Assembly (NCBI GenBank): GCA_900547815.1
Contig: URHY01000096.1
Span: 1 to 5,849 of the forward strand
Length of the DNA stretch: 5,849 nt
Direction: 5' to 3'
Origin: an uncultured Solobacterium sp.
Lineage (GTDB): Bacteria; Bacillota_I; Bacilli_A; Erysipelotrichales; Erysipelotrichaceae
Part shown: positions 1-5,472 of the stretch, piece by piece
How positions within the stretch are numbered: the first letter of the stretch is position 1
How the letters are laid out: every line of letters begins with the position of its first letter
The notes under the pieces: generated by a model
What the model saw: only the letters and a program-made list of their open reading frames with translations
Told to the model about the DNA's origin: nothing
Databases searched by the model: none
Position numbers and translations under genes: made by a program

Positions 1-86
1 ATACGAATTCATAGTCATTGCGGTTATGAATCGCCAAATCAATATGAGAATAATTTTTATTCAAAGCATTAGAATTTAAAATTTAT
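1..86. other. AT-rich edge segment beyond the traG remnant
   Basis: This stretch holds no gene I can support. On the minus strand an open frame runs off the window from a possible TTG at 64 and reads NKNYSHIDLAIHNRNDYEFV, with no ribosome site before it. Its HNR lies in the same 10-nt word that encodes HNR in the traG remnant (see the repeat at 21-30 and 124-133). If the bases between the two copies were an insertion, NDYEFV would be the resumption of the coupling protein. That is inference; the segment is too short to identify. Confidence 0.3.
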
Positions 87-133
87 CTATTTTATGAGTC
101 CTTTTTCTTGACATAGTACCAATCGGTTATGAA
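21..133 (+). repeat. 10-nt direct repeat CGGTTATGAA (21-30 and 124-133)
   Basis: The word CGGTTATGAA occurs at 21-30 and again at 124-133, 103 nt apart. On the minus strand both copies are read as His-Asn-Arg in the frame of interest. Removing one copy plus the 93 nt between them would fuse ASMIFHNR to NDYEFV in a single frame. This would fit an insertion with target duplication, or a slippage event, inside traG. No convincing terminal inverted repeats bound the 93 nt, so a mobile element is not shown, and coincidence cannot be excluded. Confidence 0.35.
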
Positions 134-472
134 AGATCATGGAAGCAAACTTTGTGATATCCAGATCCTGCTCCAGAAAAGAAATTGGATTATACCGTTC
201 TCCGATTTTAAAATTCTTAAAATCAAGGATTGGATATCATAGCCTCTTCCTTTCATGATCCCTGCGGTTTTCTTGATGAGATCTCCCTTAACATCGACAA
301 CGACCATGCTTTCCGAATAAGTGTTTAAAATATTTGGAAGGACATAAGACAATGTCTTTTGGGTTCCGGGAGAGCCTACCACCAGGACGTTGTTGTTTTT
401 ATGCGAGATGCGAGGATCTTTATCCATGCATAAATCTTTAGCCAGAATACGGTTCTCTTTTTTAGGATTCAT
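87..472 (-). pseudogene. Frameshifted N-terminal remnant of VirD4/TraG-type conjugation coupling protein
   Basis: The intact family are membrane-associated hexameric ATPases that deliver relaxase-bound DNA to a type IV secretion channel. The first 81 codons carry the hallmarks: NRILAKDL, then NNNVLVVGSPGTQKT with a Walker A-like loop at residues 33-40, then VVVDVKGDLIKKTA and GRGYDIQ. After Q81 (codon at 230-232) one base is missing. The original frame runs through nonsense residues to a stop at 137. The next frame, from 227, restores family-like sequence LDFKNFKIGERYNPISFLEQ and continues to FASMIFHNR near 122, then ends at a TAG at 87-89 after unrelated residues. The start ATG at 472 has a good CGGAGGT site 6 nt upstream. 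It overlaps the zinc-ribbon gene by 11 nt, implying translational coupling. The loop has Gln where canonical Walker A has Gly. Family members are usually several hundred residues long, so Walker B and most of the ATPase are absent here. Confidence 0.85.
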
Positions 473-2171
473 ATGCTACCTCCGTACTTTCATTCATTCG
501 TTTTCTTGCGTTTCTGTAGGACCGAACTGTGGAAGCAATGCTCCTGTAACAAACATTTCCTTTTTTGTCCAACCAGAATACCTTCCTGCTCGATGATTTC
601 TTTATCTGATCAGGAAATATTCCTTTTTTTGAATTTAAGTCATATAGCCAATATTTTTTTACCAGTTCGGGGAACTCTGTTTTCAGGTCATTAAAACCCG
701 GAAGCAAAAAATGTCTGTGACAATACGGACATTGGGTGCCGCCATGCGTTCTGGAATAGATAGGTGCGATCCATTCATGCCCTTTTGAGCATTTCCACCA
801 CACTTTAAAATGCGAAGAAGGAGTAAATACATCCGGTGTCAGTCCCTGGTTCTTTGTAATATTCCATTCCTTCACCAGATGGGGATATAAATTGACCACT
901 TTATTTTTCTTCGGTGAATCATAATAAAGTTTCAAAATCTCAAATCGATCTTTTTCCAGATCCGGTATAAACTTCGCTTCCGGAAAAATAGATCCAATGA
1001 TAGATTTCGTCACATTTATTAGATCTTCATCTAAATGATTTTTACGTATAAAAAGATCATTCGCATAAACAAATCTTTTGGATTCATCCCCTTCATAGAC
1101 GCAGATTGGTTTTAATCCCATGTCTTTGAAATATTGTATTTTATTCTGATCCTGTTTATGCCGATTCGAATGATAATAGTCACCGTTGTATTCTATGGCA
1201 ACTTTCTGCCTGGGAAGATAGATATCGATTTCACGCCCATCAAACAAATATCTATTTTCAACAGGATCGGCATACTGGGAAAGATAATAGTATAGAAACT
1301 GTTCACCATAGGAAGTATGCATCTTTTTGGTACAGTGCGAACAGATCAGTGGACGTGTGGCCAGTCGATCCAAAGATTTCTGAACACCTCTCCCACACAC
1401 GGGACAGCTAAACCAGTACTTTTTGTTTGACCTATAAAAGGCATCCTCCGGTTTGATTCTGTTTTTCTCACAGTTCCAGAATTTAGCGTATTCCGGATAG
1501 TGGGCTGCAAAACTGTTATTCTCTGTCACCACCTTGCCTGCACAGGAAGGACAGCGACGACCTCTCTTGAACCCGCTGACAGAGGCCTTCCATTCATAGC
1601 CACAGTCAGGACATTTCCACCAGACCTTGCCTGGAGAACCGGACAGAGTATCATAGGGGCTCCCAGTATTCCTTGGACTCCAGTACTGGATGGATTCCGG
1701 ACAAACCATACCGATTGAATTTATCTTTTTTTGCCTTTCTCTACATTTGGGGCAAATCGAATTTCGTTTGGCACGATTATAAATGGAAGCTTTCCATTCG
1801 TGTCCGCATTTGGAACATTTCCAGTACACTATTTTTTCCGAGCTTGCAAGAACTTCATCGGGTCCGATCGAGTTTTTATCCCAGTCCCATTCCATGGCAA
1901 GACTGGGGTAATGATCCTGTAAAGAGCCTTTCTGTTTCACTTCTCTGGATGTTCTCTTGTTGCCGCCTCGTTTTTTCCCGCATTTAGGGCATCCATGACC
2001 ATGTGCATGAGTATAGAAATGCGTAGTCCAAATGTATCCACACTCCTGGCAGAGCCAAGTACATATAGAATGTGATCCAGGCTTCCGAATCAGTTTCTCA
2101 ATGGATTCTCCTGTTGAAGAACATACAAACTCTTTTTTCAATGTTTCTAGATCTGCTTTAACTTTACTCAT
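462..2171 (-). CDS. Multi-zinc-ribbon protein with embedded PD-(D/E)XK/Vsr-like nuclease domain
   Basis: 569 residues. It is built from repeats of the type 'hYP-la-eW-kN-P--v-S--vwWkC--cgheW-a-i--R--CP-C', which I recognise as the probable zinc-ribbon repeat family (PF14311-like). Cysteine pairs are C41/C44 with C61/C64, C119/C122 with C140/C143, C187/C190 with C207/C210, and C256/C259 with C277/C280. Residues about 287-360 form a different domain with an acidic pattern typical of Vsr/DUF559-like endonucleases: E290 in GEQFLYYYL, D316 in EIDIYLP, E327 and N329 in AIEYNGDYYH, then H334. A further ribbon follows (C461, H465, C481, C484) and then a last repeat from about 492 that has lost its cysteine pairs. 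A nucleic-acid-binding nuclease is likely; the target is unknown. The start at 2171 follows a strong AAGGAGGAT site (2176-2184). It overlaps traG, suggesting one transfer-region operon, probably controlled by the leader at 2172-2398. Confidence 0.85.
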   Translation of the reverse strand: MSKVKADLETLKKEFVCSSTGESIEKLIRKPGSHSICTWLCQECGYIWTTHFYTHAHGHGCPKCGKKRGGNKRTSREVKQKGSLQDHYPSLAMEWDWDKNSIGPDEVLASSEKIVYWKCSKCGHEWKASIYNRAKRNSICPKCRERQKKINSIGMVCPESIQYWSPRNTGSPYDTLSGSPGKVWWKCPDCGYEWKASVSGFKRGRRCPSCAGKVVTENNSFAAHYPEYAKFWNCEKNRIKPEDAFYRSNKKYWFSCPVCGRGVQKSLDRLATRPLICSHCTKKMHTSYGEQFLYYYLSQYADPVENRYLFDGREIDIYLPRQKVAIEYNGDYYHSNRHKQDQNKIQYFKDMGLKPICVYEGDESKRFVYANDLFIRKNHLDEDLINVTKSIIGSIFPEAKFIPDLEKDRFEILKLYYDSPKKNKVVNLYPHLVKEWNITKNQGLTPDVFTPSSHFKVWWKCSKGHEWIAPIYSRTHGGTQCPYCHRHFLLPGFNDLKTEFPELVKKYWLYDLNSKKGIFPDQIKKSSSRKVFWLDKKGNVCYRSIASTVRSYRNARKRMNESTEVAYES

Positions 2172-2205
2172 TTTTATCCTCCTTATAGACAGTCAAAGAC
2201 CGGAG

Positions 2206-2242
2206 AAATAAAAAAACATTGTATGAATACCCCACACAATGT
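2206..2242 (-). terminator. Intrinsic terminator/attenuator in the zinc-ribbon leader
   Basis: On the minus strand ACATTGTGT (2242-2234) pairs with ATACAATGT (2224-2216), nine pairs including one G-U, with a further G-C closing the loop. A run of seven T and then ATTT follows directly. It lies 35 nt before the start codon and just before the ribosome site, so it would stop transcription before the gene unless an alternative fold forms. On the plus strand the stem is weaker (an A-C mismatch replaces G-U) and lacks a T run, which points to minus-strand use. Confidence 0.65.
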
Positions 2243-2270
2243 CAAAATGAACCAGCCAAAGCTTTTATGA

Positions 2271-2299
2271 TTGCACCTGAACCAATTAATTTGTATAAT
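2271..2299 (+). promoter_or_regulatory. Sigma-A-type promoter for the antisense RNA
   Basis: TTGCAC at 2271-2276, a 17-nt spacer and a perfect TATAAT at 2294-2299. The -35 box matches only in TTG. Transcription would begin near 2306, exactly where GCACGG can pair with CCGUGU at the end of the proposed RNA. It lies inside the leader of the opposing transcript. Confidence 0.6.
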
Positions 2300-2305
2300 C
2301 AACTA

Positions 2306-2392
2306 GCACGGTGCGATTTTCGTTGTGTAGGTACTGCGATTACCTATGCAGGTTTCAAAGAGGACCAGTCTTTGAAACTGCCGTGTTTTTTT
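2306..2392 (+). ncRNA. Candidate ~87-nt antisense RNA to the zinc-ribbon leader
   Basis: Bounded by a good promoter (2271-2299) and an intrinsic terminator (2348-2392), this plus-strand RNA would be complementary to the first part of the opposing leader. Predicted folds are a closing stem GCACGG (2306-2311) with CCGUGU (2381-2386), a hairpin TAGGTA/TACCTA (2328-2333 with 2341-2346, extendable by wobble pairs, loop CTGCGAT), and the terminator hairpin with loop GGACCAG. It covers the leader's antiterminator segment (2323-2331), so binding should free the attenuator to form. Size, placement and logic resemble RNAI of pT181 and RNAIII of pIP501, from knowledge of those systems. I see no sequence identity to a named RNA. 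Expression is unproven. Confidence 0.6.
2348..2392 (+). terminator. Intrinsic terminator of the antisense RNA
   Basis: TTTCAAAGA (2353-2361) pairs perfectly with TCTTTGAAA (2369-2377) across a 7-nt loop. The stem is extended by GCA-G-G against CTGCC with one bulged G. Seven T residues follow at 2386-2392. There is no plausible plus-strand protein gene upstream for it to serve, which supports a small RNA. Confidence 0.75.
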
Positions 2393-2404
2393 ATTTACAC
2401 TGCC

Positions 2405-2433
2405 ATCATAATATATATGGTACCATTTATCAA
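2405..2433 (-). promoter_or_regulatory. Sigma-A promoter of the zinc-ribbon/traG operon
   Basis: On the minus strand TTGATA (2433-2428), a 17-nt spacer and TATGAT (2410-2405), each one base from consensus. The start would be near 2398, just outside the T tract of the antisense RNA terminator. The spacer contains the palindrome at 2417-2426, a possible operator. Confidence 0.65.
2417..2426. promoter_or_regulatory. Palindrome ATGGTACCAT, candidate operator
   Basis: A perfect 10-bp palindrome sits between the -35 and -10 boxes of the minus-strand promoter and about 65 bp upstream of the ribbon-helix-helix gene. A dimeric repressor binding there would block the zinc-ribbon operon. That the neighbouring ribbon-helix-helix protein binds it is inference; short AT-rich palindromes also occur by chance. 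Confidence 0.3.
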
Positions 2434-2441
2434 GCGTTTTA

Positions 2442-2470
2442 TTGATTTTTATTTTGTTTTCGCTTAAAAT
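2442..2470 (+). promoter_or_regulatory. Possible promoter of the ribbon-helix-helix gene
   Basis: TTGATT (2442-2447), a 17-nt spacer and TAAAAT (2465-2470). The predicted start near 2477 would leave the AAAGGAAA ribosome site at the very 5' end of the message, which is tight. It sits nearly back to back with the minus-strand promoter at 2405-2433. The region is very AT-rich, so chance matches are likely. Confidence 0.4.
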
Positions 2471-2490
2471 TTTAATAAAAGGAAATCACT

Positions 2491-2688
2491 ATGACTACAG
2501 AAGCTCAAAAAAAAGCAAATAGAAAATACGAAATCGAAAAAACAGAAAATATAAGAATTCGAGTTCCAATAGGAAAAAAAGAATTAATTCAAAAATGTGC
2601 AAAATCCAATAACGAATCAATCAATGGAATGGTTAATCGACTGATAGATGAGGAATTGCTAAAGAAAGGATTTGGAAAAAAAGATTAA
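2491..2688 (+). CDS. Small ribbon-helix-helix (Arc/MetJ-like) DNA-binding protein
   Basis: 65 residues, about the size of a minimal ribbon-helix-helix repressor. A basic N-terminus (KKANRKYEIEKTEN) precedes a short strand IRIRVP (about 21-26), helix one KKELIQKCAKSNN (about 29-41), then the turn and helix two SINGMVNRLIDEELLKK (about 43-59). The strand of a dimer would enter the DNA major groove. The ATG follows AAAAGGAAA with normal spacing. No toxin gene follows it; a terminator does, so a two-gene toxin-antitoxin pair is unlikely here. It is divergent from the zinc-ribbon/traG operon and its start lies 58 bp from that promoter's -35 box. A role as autorepressor or repressor of that operon is plausible by comparison with CopG-type copy control, but not shown. 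Confidence 0.8.
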   Translation: MTTEAQKKANRKYEIEKTENIRIRVPIGKKELIQKCAKSNNESINGMVNRLIDEELLKKGFGKKD

Positions 2689-2728
2689 ACTCGTAGAGAC
2701 ATCTATTCTCCAAATGCTCTACGAGTTT
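2687..2728. terminator. Bidirectional terminator between convergent genes
   Basis: AAACTCGTAGAG (2687-2698) pairs perfectly over 12 bp with CTCTACGAGTTT (2717-2728) around an 18-nt loop, starting inside the stop codon of the ribbon-helix-helix gene. The plus strand continues TTTTAATTATATT. The minus strand has AATC and then seven T. It can therefore end both the plus-strand gene and the catabolic operon arriving from the right, whose last stop codon is at 2810. Confidence 0.75.
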
Positions 2729-2809
2729 TAATTATATTCAACAAATATATTAACCGCCTTTTAGCTCTATATTTCATGGAAAGTATTCGAAATTTTATTG
2801 GTACCTCAA
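2729..2809. other. Short AT-rich gap at the junction of the two blocks
   Basis: This 81-nt gap separates the mobile-element remnant from the catabolic operon. I see no gene, clear attachment-site core or insertion-sequence end in it. Confidence 0.4.
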
Positions 2810-3700
2810 TTATACCTTGTAAGGTATCTTATACGTATCTAACATTTCTTTAATTACTTCAACTACATCTTCTTTAGGCATTTGCACTGGTCTACGTGTA
2901 ATTCCTGCATGAATCCCCATCATATTTAGAGTCTTTTTCATAACAGCTGGAGCTACACATTTTTTTAATGCCATACGAAGTGGATCCATTAAATCTCTTT
3001 GATGTTGAGCCTGTTCCAAATCACCTTTTAAGAAATCATTATACAATTCAACTTCAATTTCAGGAATTACATTTGATGTTGCAGCAACACTTCCAACTGC
3101 ACCAGCTTTGAATGCTTTTAGCATCAAAGAATCTGAACCATTTAGAACAATAAAATCTTTCTTTTTAGAAATTTCAATATACTCTAATTGTGTATTAAAA
3201 TCTCCTCCACTGTCTTTGATTCCGATAATATTCTCAACATCTGCTAAACGAAGAGCAGTACTTGGCTCAATTTTACATCCAGTTTGTCCAGGAATATTAT
3301 AAAGTAAGAAAGGAATATCCACACTTTCTGCAATAGTTTTAAAATGCACATATAAGTCTTTCTGATTTGGTACTAAATAGTATGGTGTAACCAAAGATAA
3401 CGCAGATGCACCAGCTTCTACAAGTCTTTTACTTAATTCAATAGAATGTTGAGTTCCGCAACATCCCGCACCGGCAATTACAGGAACTCGCTCTTTTGCC
3501 GTTTCTACAACTGCTTTTGTTAATTCCACTTTTTCATCATCTGACAACAGATGAAATTCACCATTTGTTCCAGCAATAAACAAACCATTCACACCTTTTT
3601 GAATAAGCCACTCTGCCATTTTTTTGGCAGAATCAATATCCAAACTTTCATCATCATGAAATGGTGTAACCATCGCTGTAATAATTCCTTTAATTTCCAT
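2810..3700 (-). CDS. DapA/N-acetylneuraminate-lyase family aldolase (Schiff-base lyase)
   Basis: 296 residues, full length for this TIM-barrel family, which forms or cleaves pyruvate aldol bonds through a lysine Schiff base. Visible landmarks are MVTPF at 10-14, GTNGE at 44-48, PYY at 106-108, YNIPG from Y134 (catalytic Tyr position) and IKDSGG with the Schiff-base lysine K162. Two positions argue against true dihydrodipicolinate synthase. The second Thr of the usual GTTGE is Asn46, and the Arg that binds the substrate carboxylate (YNxPxRTG) is Gln139. A catabolic 2-keto-3-deoxy-sugar-acid or related lyase is more likely, giving pyruvate plus an aldehyde. The gene lies 2 nt after the dehydrogenase, and its GGAGG site lies at that gene's end, so the two are co-transcribed. 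It is the last gene of the operon. Confidence 0.85.
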   Translation of the reverse strand: MEIKGIITAMVTPFHDDESLDIDSAKKMAEWLIQKGVNGLFIAGTNGEFHLLSDDEKVELTKAVVETAKERVPVIAGAGCCGTQHSIELSKRLVEAGASALSLVTPYYLVPNQKDLYVHFKTIAESVDIPFLLYNIPGQTGCKIEPSTALRLADVENIIGIKDSGGDFNTQLEYIEISKKKDFIVLNGSDSLMLKAFKAGAVGSVAATSNVIPEIEVELYNDFLKGDLEQAQHQRDLMDPLRMALKKCVAPAVMKKTLNMMGIHAGITRRPVQMPKEDVVEVIKEMLDTYKIPYKV

Positions 3701-3702
3701 AT

Positions 3703-4620
3703 CTATTCCTCCAAATTATCAATAATATTTTGTACTGCAATCTGCATTGTGTTTTGATCTGCTTCTAATGTAAAACTAGCAGCATGAGGAGTGATATTAT
3801 ATCGTTCCATTTGTTTTAATTCTTCTGATCTTTCCTTTAATTCTACATCTTCTGATACAAAAGAAAGTTTTGCTATTTGTAATGCATTAAATAAAGCTTT
3901 AGAATCAATTAAGCCACCTCTAGCAGTATTAATGATGATTACTCCATCTTTCATTTTAGATATAGATTCATCATTAATGATATTTTTTGTAGACTCAAGC
4001 AAAGGTAGATGTAATGTAATAATGTCGGACTGTTCTAAAACTTCTTCAAAAGACTTCATTGTGACATAATCTTCTACTTGCTGCTGAGATATATAAGGAT
4101 CATATCCAACGATATTCATTTCAAAAGCATGTGCAAATCGAGCGACATTTTTACCAATTGCTCCTAATCCCAAAATTCCTAGCGTTTTTCCTTTAGCTTC
4201 TCGACCCATCAGTCTTTTTTCAATTCCTGTTTTAGAGTTATGACACAAGCTATAATATTGACGTAAACTAGTCAGAATCATCATCATTGCTGATTCTGCA
4301 ACCGATATAGAATTAGCACCTAAAGCTTTACAAACTTTAATTCCCTTTTCATTTGCATATTTCAAATCAATATTGTCTAAACCAACTCCATATTTAGAAA
4401 TAACCTTTAATTTTTTTGACAGAGTTAATAGTTCTTTATCTAAAGGATCGTTCCCAGTTAAAATTGCATCTATATCAGGCATCAATTCCATTAACTGTTC
4501 TTTCGTATATCGCTTACCTGTATCGTTGACAATGACGTTATACCCAAGTTGTTCAAGTTTTTCAATTTGTTCAGATCCTTTCTCATGAAAGGGTCTGGGT
4601 GTAATCAATATTGTTTTCAT
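3703..4620 (-). CDS. D-isomer-specific 2-hydroxyacid dehydrogenase (NAD-dependent)
   Basis: 305 residues. The family reversibly reduces 2-keto acids to D-2-hydroxy acids with NAD(P)H. The Rossmann motif is GLGAIG at 151-156, with D174 (VGYDP) at the position usually selecting NAD. HLPLLESTKNIIN and NTARGGLIDS follow. The catalytic set is R234, E263 (in DVELKE, five residues after D258) and H279 (TPHAA). It has only the catalytic and NAD domains, with no C-terminal ACT regulatory domain, so it is not a classical regulated SerA. Hydroxypyruvate, glyoxylate or phosphoglycerate-like substrates are possible. The ATG at 4620 follows a GGAG site and directly abuts the IID stop. Its position between PTS genes and an aldolase suggests it handles an intermediate of the imported compound; that is inference. 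Confidence 0.88.
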   Translation of the reverse strand: MKTILITPRPFHEKGSEQIEKLEQLGYNVIVNDTGKRYTKEQLMELMPDIDAILTGNDPLDKELLTLSKKLKVISKYGVGLDNIDLKYANEKGIKVCKALGANSISVAESAMMMILTSLRQYYSLCHNSKTGIEKRLMGREAKGKTLGILGLGAIGKNVARFAHAFEMNIVGYDPYISQQQVEDYVTMKSFEEVLEQSDIITLHLPLLESTKNIINDESISKMKDGVIIINTARGGLIDSKALFNALQIAKLSFVSEDVELKERSEELKQMERYNITPHAASFTLEADQNTMQIAVQNIIDNLEE

Positions 4621-5472
4621 CTATAGTACTCCAAAGAAAGATAAAGCTAATGATGCAATTACAATCGTTAACAAGATTCGTAAATAATGTGGTCCAAATT
4701 TCTTAATGTAAAAATAAACCGCAAATACCACTAAAATAGGAATAATACAAGGAATAATTCCATCTAATGTTTCCTGAATGTTAATAGAGTTACCACCACC
4801 TGTTGTAATGACTAATGGGGTAGTAATTTTGACATAGGTAGCTGATAAAGCCCCCATCATAAACAATCCAAACATTCCAAATCCATCAATAATTTTGTGA
4901 ATTTTACCCGATTGAAGAATGCCCATAATTGAGTTCTTTCCTTTTTCATATCCCGCACGAGATAAAATATCCCCACAGATAAACATGTATAATACTTGAT
5001 AGATTAATGGAATTAATGATGCAATTACTGAACCCTTCATAACGAACGGAACACAAATACCAATTACTATAGGTCTTAATGTACCAAAGTCTAGAGAATC
5101 CCCTATACCAGCAATTGGTCCCATCAAACCTGCTTTTAAACCTGTAATTAACTCTGTACTACTTTTTTTAGTTTCTTCATCTGTAGTTGTAGCAACTTGT
5201 TCTTCTAAAGCAATAGTAATACCATTTACCACTGCTCCCCAGTTTGCTTCTGTATTATACATTGTCAAATGTCTTTGAAGAGCAGCTGATAAGTCCTCTT
5301 TATTTGGATACAATTTCTTTAATATTCCTGTTAATGAGTTACAAAAAGCCAAAGCTTGAAGACGTTCAAAGTTTAGAGATGTTTCTGCGAATGCATGCCA
5401 TAATATAAATGATTTACGCACATCTTTTTTAGTTATTAAACTTGTTTGTTGTGCATTTTTATTTTCTGCCAT
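4621..5472 (-). CDS. PTS system mannose/fructose/sorbose-family IID component
   Basis: 283 residues, normal for the family. With IIC it forms the membrane channel through which sugar is imported and phosphorylated by IIA/IIB. The N-terminal half is cytoplasmic-looking: ITKKDVRKSFILWHAFAETS at about 13-32, ERLQALAF, LKKLYP, then a hydrophilic stretch. The signature GPIAGIGDSLDFGTLRPI is at 118-135. Hydrophobic segments lie near 134-165, 196-214, 238-256 and 263-283, the last ending the protein. The ATG overlaps the IIC stop by one base (TAATG) behind a GGAGG site, so translation is coupled. IIA and IIB are not in the window and may lie further upstream. The substrate cannot be read from the sequence. 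Because IIC is truncated, this subunit is probably without its partner unless an intact copy exists elsewhere. Confidence 0.92.
   Translation of the reverse strand: MAENKNAQQTSLITKKDVRKSFILWHAFAETSLNFERLQALAFCNSLTGILKKLYPNKEDLSAALQRHLTMYNTEANWGAVVNGITIALEEQVATTTDEETKKSSTELITGLKAGLMGPIAGIGDSLDFGTLRPIVIGICVPFVMKGSVIASLIPLIYQVLYMFICGDILSRAGYEKGKNSIMGILQSGKIHKIIDGFGMFGLFMMGALSATYVKITTPLVITTGGGNSINIQETLDGIIPCIIPILVVFAVYFYIKKFGPHYLRILLTIVIASLALSFFGVL

Larger units (their letters stand above)
2206..2396. repeat. 13-nt perfect inverted repeat bounding the regulatory segment
   Basis: AAATAAAAAAACA at 2206-2218 is exactly repeated in inverted form at 2384-2396. The simplest reading is that each copy is the T tract of one of two opposing terminators. 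A miniature element with terminal repeats is an alternative, but no flanking target duplication is seen. Confidence 0.5.
2172..2398 (-). promoter_or_regulatory. Long structured leader of the zinc-ribbon/traG transcript
   Basis: A minus-strand transcript starting near 2398 would carry about 227 untranslated nt before the ATG at 2171. In order it can form a hairpin (2353-2361 with 2369-2377, loop CUGGUCC), a second hairpin (2328-2333 with 2341-2346), and the attenuator at 2206-2242. Leader bases 2323-2331 read CCUACACAA. They can pair, with one G-U, with UUGUGUGGG at 2231-2239, which is the 5' arm and first loop bases of the attenuator, so forming an antiterminator. No start codon with a ribosome site lies upstream of the attenuator, which argues against leader-peptide control. 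Confidence 0.6.

Noticed and set aside
1..64. Partial minus-strand gene starting at TTG 64
   Set aside because: No ribosome site and only about 21 codons visible. It may be resumed traG sequence, so it is not called as a separate gene.
79..117. 12-codon minus-strand mini-gene MSRKRTHKIDKF
   Set aside because: Too short, no ribosome site, and it lies in the AT-rich segment that interrupts traG.
462..2171. Repeat-rich zinc-ribbon region as a nucleotide repeat or CRISPR-like array
   Set aside because: The repetition is at the protein level (CxxC and W motifs), with diverged nucleotide sequence and no regular spacers.
2219..2467. 82-codon plus-strand frame in the regulatory gap
   Set aside because: It begins at a TTG with no ribosome site, runs across a strong intrinsic terminator and its T tract, and resembles no family I know. 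The segment is better explained as regulatory RNA.
2491..2688. Antitoxin of a toxin-antitoxin pair
   Set aside because: No toxin gene follows. A terminator begins in the stop codon, and the opposite neighbour is not toxin-like.
3703..4620. Naming the dehydrogenase SerA
   Set aside because: No C-terminal regulatory domain and a catabolic gene context; only the broad family is supported.
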